A stretch of 64,000 nucleotides of DNA from Burkholderia plantarii (GTDB lineage: Bacteria > Pseudomonadota > Gammaproteobacteria > Burkholderiales > Burkholderiaceae). The DNA is taken from NCBI RefSeq assembly GCF_001411805.1, contig NZ_CP007213.1:558001-622000 (forward strand), written 5' to 3'. Of this stretch, positions 24,441-32,860 are shown piece by piece (position 1 is the first letter of the stretch; every line of letters begins with the position of its first letter). The notes under the pieces were generated by a model, which saw nothing but the letters and a program-made list of their open reading frames with translations, ran no database searches and was not told where the DNA came from. Made by a program: the position numbers and the translations under genes.

Positions 24441-24722
24441 ATGAGCCACACCGTCAAGGACAAGCAGAAGCTGCTGAACCGGGTTCGCCGGATCAAGGGG
24501 CAGCTGGAAGCCGTCGAACGCGCGCTCGAGGAAGAGCATGGTTGCAACGACGTGCTGCAGCGACTGACAAGTTGCCGCGGTGCGATGAATGGACTGCTCG
24601 CGGCCGTGCTCGAGTCGCATATTCGCGGTCACATGATGGATGCGCCGGTGTCCGAACCCGACGAGGCCGGCGGCAGCGCGACCGAGCAACTGATCGAGGT
24701 CGTCCACAGTTACTTCAAGTAA
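24441..24722 (+). CDS. dmeR: CsoR/RcnR-family metal-responsive repressor DmeR
   Basis: A 93-residue all-helical repressor. The start MSHTVKDKQKLLNRVRRIKG is typical of the RcnR/DmeR group, with His3 as N-terminal metal ligand. The conserved Cys is in EEHGCNDVLQRL (about residue 35). The second-helix ligands are in MNGLLAAVLESHIRGHMMD (His at the positions of RcnR H60/H64). These Ni/Co sensors release DNA on metal binding. A G/C-tract dyad sits immediately upstream and a His-rich CDF exporter immediately downstream (17 bases), the classic dmeRF arrangement. A formaldehyde sensor (FrmR) is less likely because of the neighbour. Confidence 0.88.
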   Translation: MSHTVKDKQKLLNRVRRIKGQLEAVERALEEEHGCNDVLQRLTSCRGAMNGLLAAVLESHIRGHMMDAPVSEPDEAGGSATEQLIEVVHSYFK

Positions 24723-24739
24723 GGAGCGGGGGGAGTGTG

Positions 24740-25801
24740 ATGAACGAACCATTGGGCAGGCAGTCCGGGCCGGCACGGCATGAGCATGTGTTTCTCGGCG
24801 CCGCGCACGCGAGCCGCGAGCGGCGCACCTGGTTCGTGATCGGGCTCTGCGCGCTGACGATGGTGGCCGAGATCGCGGGCGGCTGGCGCTTCGGTTCACT
24901 CGCGCTCGTCGCCGACGGCCTGCACATGTCGACGCACGCCGGCGCGATGCTGATCGCCGCGCTCGCCTACACCTACGCGCGGCGCCACGCGCACGATCCG
25001 CGCTTCTCGTTCGGCACCGGCAAGCTCGGCGATCTGGCCGGTTTCACGAGCGCCGTCGCGCTCGCGCTGATCGCCTTGCTGATCGGCTATGAAGCGATCA
25101 TGCGGCTGATCGATCCGGTGCCGATCCGGTTCGGCGAGGCGATTCCGATCGCCGTGTTCGGGCTCGCCGTCAATCTCGGTTGCGCGTGGCTGCTCGGTGG
25201 CGTGCATCATGGCCATGCGCATCACGGTCACGCGGAGGATCACCGGCATCCGCACGCGGAGCACGACCATGATCATGATCATGCGGACCACGCGCATCAG
25301 GCCGGGCATGCCGACTCGCACGCCGCCGGCCACGGCAAGCAAGCGTTCCACGCGCGCGACCACAATTTCCGCGCCGCGTATCTGCACGTGATCGGTGATG
25401 CGGTCGTATCGGTGCTCGCGATCGCGGGCCTGATCGCCGCGCGCGCGTTCGGCTGGAACTGGATGGATCCGCTGGCCGGCATCGTCGGCGCGCTCGTGAT
25501 CGCGAACTGGTCGTTCGTGCTGATCCGCGACACCGGCGCGACGCTGCTCGACATGACGCCCGATCCCGCGCTGGCGGCGCGCATCCGCGAGCGGATCGAG
25601 GGCGATGGCGACGCCGTGGTCGATCTGCACCTGTGGCGCCTCGGCCCCGGCCATCTGAGTGCCGCGCTGTCGGTCGTGACGGGCAGCGCGCGCCGCGACG
25701 CGCGCTTCTATCACCAGCGTCTGGCCGGCGTCGACGGCCTGTCGCATCTGACTGTCGAAGTCACGTCGGCGGCGATGTCGCCGATCGCGTCGGGCGGCTA
25801 G
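24740..25801 (+). CDS. dmeF: CDF-family Co(II)/Ni(II) efflux transporter DmeF
   Basis: A 353-residue inner-membrane cation-diffusion facilitator with six helices. Metal-site motifs are SLALVADGLHMSTHAGAM (TM2) and YLHVIGDAVVSVLAI (TM5), each with the H/D-x3-D pattern. The cytoplasmic loop between TM4 and TM5 (about 155-210) is very rich in His and Asp (HHGHAHHGHAEDHRHPH and following), a hallmark of DmeF. The cytosolic C-terminal domain is short. It exports nickel and cobalt in exchange for protons. A G-rich ribosome site precedes the ATG at 24740. It forms an operon with dmeR. Confidence 0.9.
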   Translation: MNEPLGRQSGPARHEHVFLGAAHASRERRTWFVIGLCALTMVAEIAGGWRFGSLALVADGLHMSTHAGAMLIAALAYTYARRHAHDPRFSFGTGKLGDLAGFTSAVALALIALLIGYEAIMRLIDPVPIRFGEAIPIAVFGLAVNLGCAWLLGGVHHGHAHHGHAEDHRHPHAEHDHDHDHADHAHQAGHADSHAAGHGKQAFHARDHNFRAAYLHVIGDAVVSVLAIAGLIAARAFGWNWMDPLAGIVGALVIANWSFVLIRDTGATLLDMTPDPALAARIRERIEGDGDAVVDLHLWRLGPGHLSAALSVVTGSARRDARFYHQRLAGVDGLSHLTVEVTSAAMSPIASGG

Positions 25802-26111
25802 CGGCCTGCGGCGGTGGGGCCCGTCGCGCAGCGCGGCCGTCACCGCCGGCTCGCCTCGAAACGCCATCCTCCCCGACACGTCGCATCTGCCACCACGTCT
25901 GCGCGCATCCCGGCGCCCCCGCGTCCGTTTTCGCTATGCTTGTCACCGGGCGCCGGTGCGGCCTCGCATCACATGCCGCGCCGCCGCCCGCGCCGTGCCC
26001 GCCGCGTGGCACGGCGGACTCGCTGCTCGCGGTGCCGGAGGGCCCGGCACCGCGAGCCTGTTCCGCAGTCTCCGGGAGCCGTTCTCACCACTCCATTCAA
26101 AAGGAACGACG
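25802..26111. other. Intergenic region, no gene seen
   Basis: 310 bases between dmeF and the NUP-family gene. The only element seen is AAGGA before the next start. Confidence 0.4.
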
Positions 26112-27176
26112 ATGCTGACTCGCTCGCTGTCAACGCTGGCCGTTTTCTCGCTCGCCGCGTGTACCACGCCCCCGTCCGTCGCCCAGGACGCGGCCTCGCA
26201 GGACGTCACGGGCCATCTTGCCGGCGCGCATGCGCCGAAGGTGATGATCGTCACGATGTTCGGCCCGGAAGGGCAGGCCTGGACCGACCGGCTCGGCCCG
26301 TGGACGCAGGTGAAGGTGCCGGGGCTCTCGCCCGACTACCCGAACGTGCAGTGCAACCGCCAGGACGTCTGCGTGGTGACGACGGGCATGGGCTACGCGA
26401 ACGCGGCCGCCACCCTCATGGCGCTGACGTTCTCGCCGCAATTCGACCTGCGCCACACCTATTTCCTGATTTCGGGCATCGCCGGCGTCGATCCGGCGCA
26501 GGGCACGGTCGGCTCGGCCGCGTGGTCGCATTACCTGGTCGATTTCAGCCTGCAATGGGAACTCGACGCGCGCGAGATCCCGGCCGGCTGGCACACGGGC
26601 TACCTCGGCATCAACACCAAGAACCCGCGCCAGAAGCCGCCGCTCGACTACAAGACCGAGGTGTTCGAGCTGAACCCGAAGCTGACCGACGCGGCCTACG
26701 CGCTGTCGCGCAACGTGGTGCTGGCCGACAACGCGCAGGCGCAGGCCGCGCGCGCGAAGTTCGACGCGGCGCCGGCCAACCGGCCGCCGACGGTGGTGCG
26801 CTGCGATACCTCGTCGGGCAACACCTGGTTTTCCGGCACGAAGCTCGGCGAACGGGCGCGCGAGTGGACGAAGATCCTGACCGACGGCAAGGGCACCTAC
26901 TGCATGACCGCGCAGGAGGACAACGCGACCTACGAGGCACTCACGCGCGCGGCGGCCACGCAGCGCGTCGATCTCTCGCGCGTGGCGCTGCTGCGCACGG
27001 GCTCGGACTTCGACCGGCCGTATCCCGGCCAGACCAGTGCCGACAACCTGCTGAACTACGCCGACCAGGGCGGCTTCACGATTGCCACCGAGAACCTCTA
27101 TCGCGCCGGCAACCCGCTCGTGCAGGACATCGTCACGCACTGGAGCGAGTGGCGCGCGGGCGTGCCCACGCGCTGA
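26112..27176 (+). CDS. Purine nucleoside permease (NUP)-family lipoprotein
   Basis: A 354-residue secreted protein. The N-terminal signal peptide ends in the lipobox-like LAAC17, so it is probably a lipoprotein facing the periplasm. The mature part matches the NUP family (PF06516): APKVMIVTMFGPEGQAWTD, VCVVTTGMGYANAAATLMAL, YFLISGIAGVDPAQGTVGSA, TYCMTAQEDNATYEAL and LRTGSDFDRPYPGQ. The fold resembles nucleoside phosphorylases. Fungal members are linked to purine nucleoside uptake, but bacterial members may be periplasmic nucleoside-binding or cleaving proteins. AAGGA lies just before the ATG. It appears monocistronic. Confidence 0.85.
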   Translation: MLTRSLSTLAVFSLAACTTPPSVAQDAASQDVTGHLAGAHAPKVMIVTMFGPEGQAWTDRLGPWTQVKVPGLSPDYPNVQCNRQDVCVVTTGMGYANAAATLMALTFSPQFDLRHTYFLISGIAGVDPAQGTVGSAAWSHYLVDFSLQWELDAREIPAGWHTGYLGINTKNPRQKPPLDYKTEVFELNPKLTDAAYALSRNVVLADNAQAQAARAKFDAAPANRPPTVVRCDTSSGNTWFSGTKLGERAREWTKILTDGKGTYCMTAQEDNATYEALTRAAATQRVDLSRVALLRTGSDFDRPYPGQTSADNLLNYADQGGFTIATENLYRAGNPLVQDIVTHWSEWRAGVPTR

Positions 27177-27333
27177 GCGCATCCGGCCGGGCGCGCTCGG
27201 CGCGCCCCAATGAGCACGGCGGCCGCGGCATCGCGAGATGCGGCGGCCGCCGTTTTCGATTGCAGCGCAGGACCGCAAGCGCAGGAAGCAGCGACGGGCA
27301 GCCTGCTCGAGCCGCCCGCCGGCGCTCCCAGGC

Positions 27334-27438
27334 TCAGGCGTTCTGCTGGCTGCGCGGTTGCGCGCGGAACGGAATCCACACCGGGACGGTGCGATCCCAT
27401 TGGTCGAGCTGGGACGGTTTCGGTTCGTTCGGGTTCAT
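27334..27438 (-). CDS. Small 34-residue protein downstream of a DUF4148 gene
   Basis: A short gene with a textbook AGGAGG eight bases before its ATG at 27438. The product starts MNPNEPKPSQLDQWDRTVPV and ends in a polar, Arg/Gln-rich tail. It is hydrophilic with three aromatic residues in the centre (W, W, F). There is no signal peptide or membrane helix, and I recognise no family. It lies about 100 bases downstream of the DUF4148 gene on the same strand, so it is probably co-transcribed. It is too short for most gene callers; the ribosome site is the main support. Confidence 0.55.
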   Translation of the reverse strand: MNPNEPKPSQLDQWDRTVPVWIPFRAQPRSQQNA

Positions 27439-27539
27439 GATCGTGACCTCCTTCCTGTCAATGGATCCGTGTGCCGCCGGGCGCATCGCGCGCCGGCGTC
27501 GTGCGATGCGCCCGGGCGCCGTGCCCGGACGCGCGGGCT

Positions 27540-27836
27540 TCAGTGCTCGGCCGAGGCGAGTTCGTTCGCCGGGCCGCCCGATTCCGATTGCGCCGGACGT
27601 TGCGCGAGTTCGACGCCTTGCGGGTACGAGTTGGTCTTGCGCAGCGCGGCGAGCGAACCGTCGCGTTGGGCCTGGGCCAGTTCGGCACGCACTTGCGCGC
27701 GGGTCAGCTGGCTGGTGTTCCTGGCGTGCGGCAGGTCGCCGTAGCTGCCCGACAGGCCGATGCCGCCGTCGGCGAACGCCGACACGGCAGTGGTGGACAG
27801 GGCGAGCGCGGCGAGGGTGATGGCGATGCGGTTCAT
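27540..27836 (-). CDS. DUF4148 domain exported protein
   Basis: A 98-residue exported protein. The Sec signal peptide covers about residues 1-22 (MNRIAITLAALALSTTAVSA). The DUF4148 core reads LTRAQVRAELAQAQRDGSL, followed by TNSYPQG. This short family is strongly expanded in Burkholderia and relatives; its function is unknown. AAAGGAG six bases before the ATG at 27836 gives efficient translation. The leader upstream is A/T-rich and probably contains the promoter. A second, diverged member is encoded at 59180. Confidence 0.88.
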   Translation of the reverse strand: MNRIAITLAALALSTTAVSAFADGGIGLSGSYGDLPHARNTSQLTRAQVRAELAQAQRDGSLAALRKTNSYPQGVELAQRPAQSESGGPANELASAEH

Positions 27837-28772
27837 GTTCGACTCCTTTCGATTCGGATGCGCAGTCAATTGAGTTGCGCGACGGAGTGAAATTTAGGTG
27901 CAAGCGCAGCATCAATAAATGGGATGGACGCGAATTGAATTGTCGCCATGCTGGAACAATCAAATTCCGTACTGCGAATAGGGTCGGCGAAAATCCTTGC
28001 CAGCCTTGGATTTCGTCGAAAACGACCGCATTCCGCCGCAGGCTGCGAGGCGGCATTGGTTCAAACGGCGCAATAGTGTGATGCCGCGCGAATCATCAAT
28101 CGTCGTCGGTTTGTTGCGTTGCAAAAACGCATCGTGAAAAAGTGGGAGCGAGTGGTGACCGACTGGCGCCGCCGTCGCCGGGACGGCTTCCCTGACGCAG
28201 CACGCCGTCGACGCAGCGAGGCCGGCTGGCATTCCGTGCGCATTTTAGAGATAGAAGCCGGAATCGCCATTTACCTTACTCGGCGGGCTCCATGAGCCGG
28301 TTCAGCCAGTTTCGTACTGTGCCGATTTCATCACCGCCACCGGCAAAAAATCACAAGCCGGACGGGATTTGCCCGACGGATACTTCAGCTCATCGAACCG
28401 ACTTTCCCGCAGGAGGGCGTGCGAGCATGACCCGATTCGCATGTCCCGGAGCCGGTGACGCGGATCGCGGCGAAGGCGCCGGCGGTTTCCGGCCGCCGGG
28501 CCGGCACAGCCGGGCGGCCGCAGGTTGGGCCGCCCATTTCGCTTGATCCGCCGCGGCCGGACGCAGGCACGACGCACGCCGGCCATCGCGGTGCCCACCC
28601 CGGCAAGCCGCGCGTGCCGGCATCGCTCGCGGTCCGGGCGTGGCGCCGTCCACGGCACGTGACCCGGCCGGCCGCGAAGCAGCACGATGCACGGCACGCG
28701 GCGGGCGACGTCCTTCGCGGCAACCCGCCGGCGCCCGCGAGCGCACGGCCAACATGGCAGGAGACACGCCTG
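27837..28772. other. Intergenic region between DUF4148 gene and APC permease gene
   Basis: About 930 bases. The first part (27850-28140) is A/T-rich for this genome and probably holds promoters for the leftward DUF4148 gene. The remainder is GC-rich with overlapping spurious frames. No domain, repeat or T-run terminator was seen. AGGAGA at 28759-28764 serves the permease. Confidence 0.4.
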
Positions 28773-30338
28773 ATGCAAAACCAGGGCAAATTCCAGAAAA
28801 ATCTGTCGCTGACGGATCTCACCTTCATCGGCCTCGGCGCGATCTTCGGCTCGGGCTGGCTGTTCGCCGCGAGCCACGTGGCCAGCATCGCCGGTCCGGC
28901 CGGCGTGTTCTCGTGGGTGCTCGGCGGCTTCGCGGTGCTGCTGCTCGGCGTCATCTACTGCGAACTCGGCGCGGCGCTGCCGCGCGCGGGCGGCGTGGTG
29001 CGCTACCCGGTGTTCTCGCACGGGCCGCTGCTCGGCTACCTGATGGGCCTCATCACGCTGATCGCGTTCTCGAGCCTGATCGCGATCGAGGTGGTGGCGG
29101 CGCGCCAGTACGCGGCCGCCTGGTTTCCGTCGCTGACCGTCCCGGGCTCGAACGCGCCCACCACGATCGGCTGGCTGCTGCAGTTCGCGCTGCTCTGCCT
29201 GTTCTTTCGGCTCAACTATTCGAGCGTGAAGACCTTCGCGCTGGCCAACAACATCATCAGCCTGTTCAAGTTCGTCGTGCCGATCTCGGTGATCGTCGTG
29301 CTGTTCGTGTTCTTCAAGCCGCACAACCTGCGGGTGGCCGGCTTCGCGCCGTTCGGCATGTCGGGCGTGGAGATGGCGGTGTCGGCGGGCGGCGTGATCT
29401 TCGCCTATCTCGGCCTCACGCCGATCATCTCGGTGGCGAGCGAGGTGCGCAATCCGCAGCGCACGATCCCGTTCGCGCTGATCCTCTCGGTGCTGCTCTC
29501 CACGCTGATCTACGTGCTGCTGCAGCTGGCGTTCCTGGGCGGCATTCCCACCGATATGCTCGCGCACGGCTGGGGCGGCATCGACCACGCGTTCTCGCTG
29601 CCGTACCGCGACATCGCCACGGTGCTCGGCATCGGCTGGCTCGCCTACATGGTGGTGGCCGACGCGATGATCTCGCCGAGCGGCTGCGGCAACATCTACA
29701 TGAACGCGACGCCGCGCGTGATCTACGGCTGGGCCAAGACCGGCACGTTCTTCCGCGTGTTCACGCGGATCGACGAGGCCACCGGCATCCCGCGCGCGGG
29801 GCTGTGGCTGACGCTCGCGCTGTCGGTGTTCTGGACCCTGCCGTTTCCGTCGTGGGACGTGCTGATCAACGTGGTGTCGGCCGCGCTGGTGCTGAGCTAC
29901 GCGGTCGCGCCGGTATCGGTGGCCGCGCTGCGCCGCACCGCGCCGGACCTGCCGCGGCCGTTCCGCGCCAGTGCGCTCGGCGTGCTCGGCCCGGTGTCGT
30001 TCATCATCGCGGCGCTGATCGTCTACTGGTCGGGCTGGGGCACGGTGTCCTGGCTGCTCGGCCTGCAGATCGTGCTGTTCTTCGTCTATCTCGCCTGCGG
30101 GCGCTTCGTGCCCACCGACCAGCTGAGCCTCGGCGAGCAGGTGCGCTCGTCGGCCTGGCTGATCGCGTTCTATGCGCTGATCATCGGCGCATCGTACCTG
30201 GGCAGCTTCGGCGGCATCGGCGTGCTGACGCATCCGCTCGATACCGTGGTGGTGGCCGTGATCGCGATCGTCATCTACTACTGGGGCGCCGCCACGGGCG
30301 TACCCGCCGGCAGGCTGCGGCTCGACGACGACGAATGA
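28773..30338 (+). CDS. APC-family amino acid permease
   Basis: A 521-residue inner-membrane transporter with about 12 helices. The conserved APC start is FIGLGAIFGSGWLFAASHVA (helix 1 with the GSG unwound segment). Further motifs are YCELGAALPRAGGVVRYPVF and GGVIFAYLGLTPIISVASEV (helix 6). It resembles aspartate/proton symporter-type permeases such as YveA. The gene is followed 152 bases later by a DpkA-like reductase on the same strand. That suggests import of a substrate such as D-lysine, D-proline or hydroxyproline for catabolism; this is inference. The start at 28773 has AGGAGA eight bases upstream. Confidence 0.87.
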   Translation: MQNQGKFQKNLSLTDLTFIGLGAIFGSGWLFAASHVASIAGPAGVFSWVLGGFAVLLLGVIYCELGAALPRAGGVVRYPVFSHGPLLGYLMGLITLIAFSSLIAIEVVAARQYAAAWFPSLTVPGSNAPTTIGWLLQFALLCLFFRLNYSSVKTFALANNIISLFKFVVPISVIVVLFVFFKPHNLRVAGFAPFGMSGVEMAVSAGGVIFAYLGLTPIISVASEVRNPQRTIPFALILSVLLSTLIYVLLQLAFLGGIPTDMLAHGWGGIDHAFSLPYRDIATVLGIGWLAYMVVADAMISPSGCGNIYMNATPRVIYGWAKTGTFFRVFTRIDEATGIPRAGLWLTLALSVFWTLPFPSWDVLINVVSAALVLSYAVAPVSVAALRRTAPDLPRPFRASALGVLGPVSFIIAALIVYWSGWGTVSWLLGLQIVLFFVYLACGRFVPTDQLSLGEQVRSSAWLIAFYALIIGASYLGSFGGIGVLTHPLDTVVVAVIAIVIYYWGAATGVPAGRLRLDDDE

Positions 30339-30490
30339 GCCTGCCCGCCGCCCTGCCGGGCCAGCCGCGACAGCGCTTCCGGCCGTCGCGGCGGTTCTTT
30401 TTCGAGCGCGCCGTACTGCCGGCGCGCCGCCAATCCGCCGCGGCCGCCGCCGCGCGCGAACGAGGCCGACGCACGGCCTGGAGAGAATTG

Positions 30491-31513
30491 ATGAGTATTG
30501 CCGACGACGTGATCCTCTCGCTCGACGAGGTCGATACGCTGGCGCGCCGCGTGCTGACGCACCACGGCATGTCCGACGCGAACGCGCGCGCGATCGCCGG
30601 CGTCATCGCGCAGGGCCAGCGCGACGAGTGTCACTCGCATGGCCTCTACCGGCTGATCGTCTGCGTGCGCTCGCTGCGCAGCGGCCGCGTCGATCCGCGC
30701 GCGGTGCCCACGCTGCGGCGCGTGGCCGGCAGCGTGATCGAGGCCGACGCGCACGGCGGCTACTCGCTGCCGGCGTTCGAGCTGGGGCTGCCGGCGCTGG
30801 TCGAGGCGGCGCGCGAGCAGGGACTCGCGGCGCTGACGATCCGCCACTGCTATCACTTCTCGGCGCTCTGGCCCGAGGTGGAGGCGATCGCCGCGCACGG
30901 CCTGGCGGGCATCGCGATGTGCCCGAGCCACGCCTGGGTGGCGCCGGCGGGCGGCACGCGGCCCGTGTTCGGCACCAATCCGATCGCGTTCGCGTGGCCG
31001 CGCCCGGACGGCCAGCCGCCCTACGTGTTCGATTTCGCCACCAGTGCGATCGCGCGCGGCGACATCGAGCTGCACGCGCGGCAGAACCGGTCGATCCCCG
31101 ACGACTGGGCGCTCGACGAGGCGGGGCGGCCGACCACCGATCCGCACGCGGCGCTGCGCGGCGCGATGCGCACGTTCGGCGGCCACAAGGGTTCGGCGCT
31201 GTCCACCATGGTGGAGCTGATGGCGGGCGCGCTGATCGGCGACCTGACGAGCGCCGAGTCGCTCGAATACGACGGCGGCGCGGGTGCCTCGCCGTATCAC
31301 GGCGAGTTGCTGCTGGCGTTCGACCCCGAGGTGTTCGCCGGCGACGCGTGCGAGGCCGGCCGCGCGAGCGGCGAGCGCGTGCTCCGCGAAATCGCCGCGC
31401 AGGGCGCGCGCCTGCCGTCGCAGCGGCGCTTCACGGCGCGGGCGCGCAGCCTCGAGCATGGCGTGAAGGTGCCGCGTGCGTTGTATGAGGAAATTCTGGC
31501 CTTGCTCGATTGA
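30491..31513 (+). CDS. Ldh2/DpkA-family NAD(P)H-dependent imine/keto-acid reductase
   Basis: A 340-residue cytosolic oxidoreductase of the malate/L-sulfolactate dehydrogenase superfamily. The best family match I recognise is delta1-piperideine-2-carboxylate/delta1-pyrroline-2-carboxylate reductase (DpkA). Characteristic segments are the N-terminal catalytic-region HSHGLYRL, the substrate/cofactor stretch IRHCYHFSALWPEVEAIAAH, SHAWVAPAGGTRPVFGTNPI and FGGHKGSALSTMVELMAGAL. DpkA acts in D-lysine and D-proline catabolism by reducing cyclic imines. Its neighbour is an APC permease, consistent with an amino-acid uptake and use pair. Ureidoglycolate or malate dehydrogenase is less likely. Confidence 0.82.
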   Translation: MSIADDVILSLDEVDTLARRVLTHHGMSDANARAIAGVIAQGQRDECHSHGLYRLIVCVRSLRSGRVDPRAVPTLRRVAGSVIEADAHGGYSLPAFELGLPALVEAAREQGLAALTIRHCYHFSALWPEVEAIAAHGLAGIAMCPSHAWVAPAGGTRPVFGTNPIAFAWPRPDGQPPYVFDFATSAIARGDIELHARQNRSIPDDWALDEAGRPTTDPHAALRGAMRTFGGHKGSALSTMVELMAGALIGDLTSAESLEYDGGAGASPYHGELLLAFDPEVFAGDACEAGRASGERVLREIAAQGARLPSQRRFTARARSLEHGVKVPRALYEEILALLD

Positions 31514-31548
31514 GCGGCGGCGGGCGCTGGCGGCGCCGGAAAGAACGC

Positions 31549-31570
31549 GGGGCGGCCATGAGGCCGCCCC
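31549..31570. terminator. GC-rich hairpin after the reductase gene
   Basis: GGGGCGGCC (31549-31557) and GGCCGCCCC (31562-31570) pair perfectly with a four-base loop. No T-run follows on either strand, so termination efficiency is uncertain. Confidence 0.5.
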
Positions 31571-31728
31571 GGTGTGCCGGCGGGGGATTGCCGGCGATGC
31601 TGGCGCCGATCGGGCAGGTGGTCGGGGCACCCGGCCGGCTTGCCTGATCCGCCCGATTTTCCCGGTCCGTCCGATGCCGCCGGCCCGGCCGGCGCCGTGC
31701 CCGAATCAGGCGCGCGCCTCCCGGCCGC

Positions 31729-32739
31729 TTACGCCACCCACTCGCTGATCACCGGCGTATCGAGCACCGGCGCGCTCTCGGCCTGCTCGAACGTGCGCTT
31801 GCTGCAGATCGTATCGAGCGGCGGCCGGCCCGAGCCGTTCAGCAGCGGGCAGCGGTCGAACACCTCGGCGATCCAGTCGACGAACACGCGCACTTTCGGC
31901 GACAGGTGCCGGCTGTGCGGATAGACCACCGAAATCGGCATCGGCAGCGGCTTGTGGTCCTTCAGCACTTCCTTGAGCACGCCCGAGCGCAGTTGCGGCA
32001 GCACCATGAACAGCGGCGGCTGGATCAGGCCGAAGCCCTCGATGCCGCAGGTCACGTAGGCGTCGGCGTCGTTGACCGACACCACGCCTTCCATCTTGAC
32101 CTCCACCTCGTTGCCCTCGATCAGGAACGCCCAGTCGATGGTGCGCCCGGTGCGGCTCGAAAAATAATTGACGGCGCGGTGGTCGGCCAGGTCGTCGATG
32201 CTGCGCGGCTCGCCGTAGCGCGCCAGGTACGCGGGCGAGGCGGCCGTGATGCCCTCGAACAGGCCGACGCGGCGCGCGACGAGCGACGAATCCTGCAGCG
32301 CGCCCACCCGGATCACGCAGTCCACGCCCTCCTGCAGCAGATCGACCGGGCGGTCCGACAGCCCGAGCTGCAGGTCGATGTCGGGGAAGCGCTCGCGGAA
32401 TTCGTTCAGCGACGGGATCACCACCAGCCGCCCGAGCGAACCGGGCATGTCCACCCGCAGCTTGCCGTGCGGCTTGCGATTGTTGATCTGGAAGCTGGCC
32501 TCGGTCTCCTCGACCTCGGCCAGGATCCGCACGCAGCGCTCGTAGTAGGCGGCCCCGTCCGGCGTCAGCGACAGCCGCCGCGTGGTCCGGTGCATCAGCC
32601 GCACACCGAGGAACGCCTCGAGGTTCTGGATGATCGTCGTCACGGACGCGCGCGGAAGGCTCAGCGTCTCCGCGGCCTTCGTGAAGCTGTTCGTATCGAC
32701 GACGCGCGTGAATACCTGCATCGCTTGAAGTCGGTCCAT
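31729..32739 (-). CDS. bpeT: LysR-type regulator of the BpeEF-OprC efflux system
   Basis: A 336-residue LysR protein. The N-terminal HTH (about 1-60) has MQVFTRVVDTNSFTKAAETL and LMHRTTRRLSLTPDG. The effector domain (about 90-300) follows. It is divergent from llpE-bpeE-bpeF-oprC, the same arrangement as bpeT in B. pseudomallei and ceoR in the B. cepacia complex, where it activates expression of the pump in response to drugs such as trimethoprim or chloramphenicol. The C-terminus is about 35 residues longer than the core LysR fold. Mutations in this regulator are a known resistance route in relatives. Confidence 0.85.
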   Translation of the reverse strand: MDRLQAMQVFTRVVDTNSFTKAAETLSLPRASVTTIIQNLEAFLGVRLMHRTTRRLSLTPDGAAYYERCVRILAEVEETEASFQINNRKPHGKLRVDMPGSLGRLVVIPSLNEFRERFPDIDLQLGLSDRPVDLLQEGVDCVIRVGALQDSSLVARRVGLFEGITAASPAYLARYGEPRSIDDLADHRAVNYFSSRTGRTIDWAFLIEGNEVEVKMEGVVSVNDADAYVTCGIEGFGLIQPPLFMVLPQLRSGVLKEVLKDHKPLPMPISVVYPHSRHLSPKVRVFVDWIAEVFDRCPLLNGSGRPPLDTICSKRTFEQAESAPVLDTPVISEWVA

Positions 32740-32860
32740 CGCTGCTTACCTCCGGGTTTGATCGGCTCAATCAGTCGGTCGGACGCCGCTTTTCGCACGC
32801 CCGTGCGTCGATTGTTCAAAGCCCCTGAATTGTGTTGCCGGATTATAGGCATTTATCCTC

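Noticed and set aside
28302..30233. A 643-codon minus-strand frame opposite the APC permease
   Set aside because: Composition is typical of antisense translation of a membrane-protein gene; no domain.
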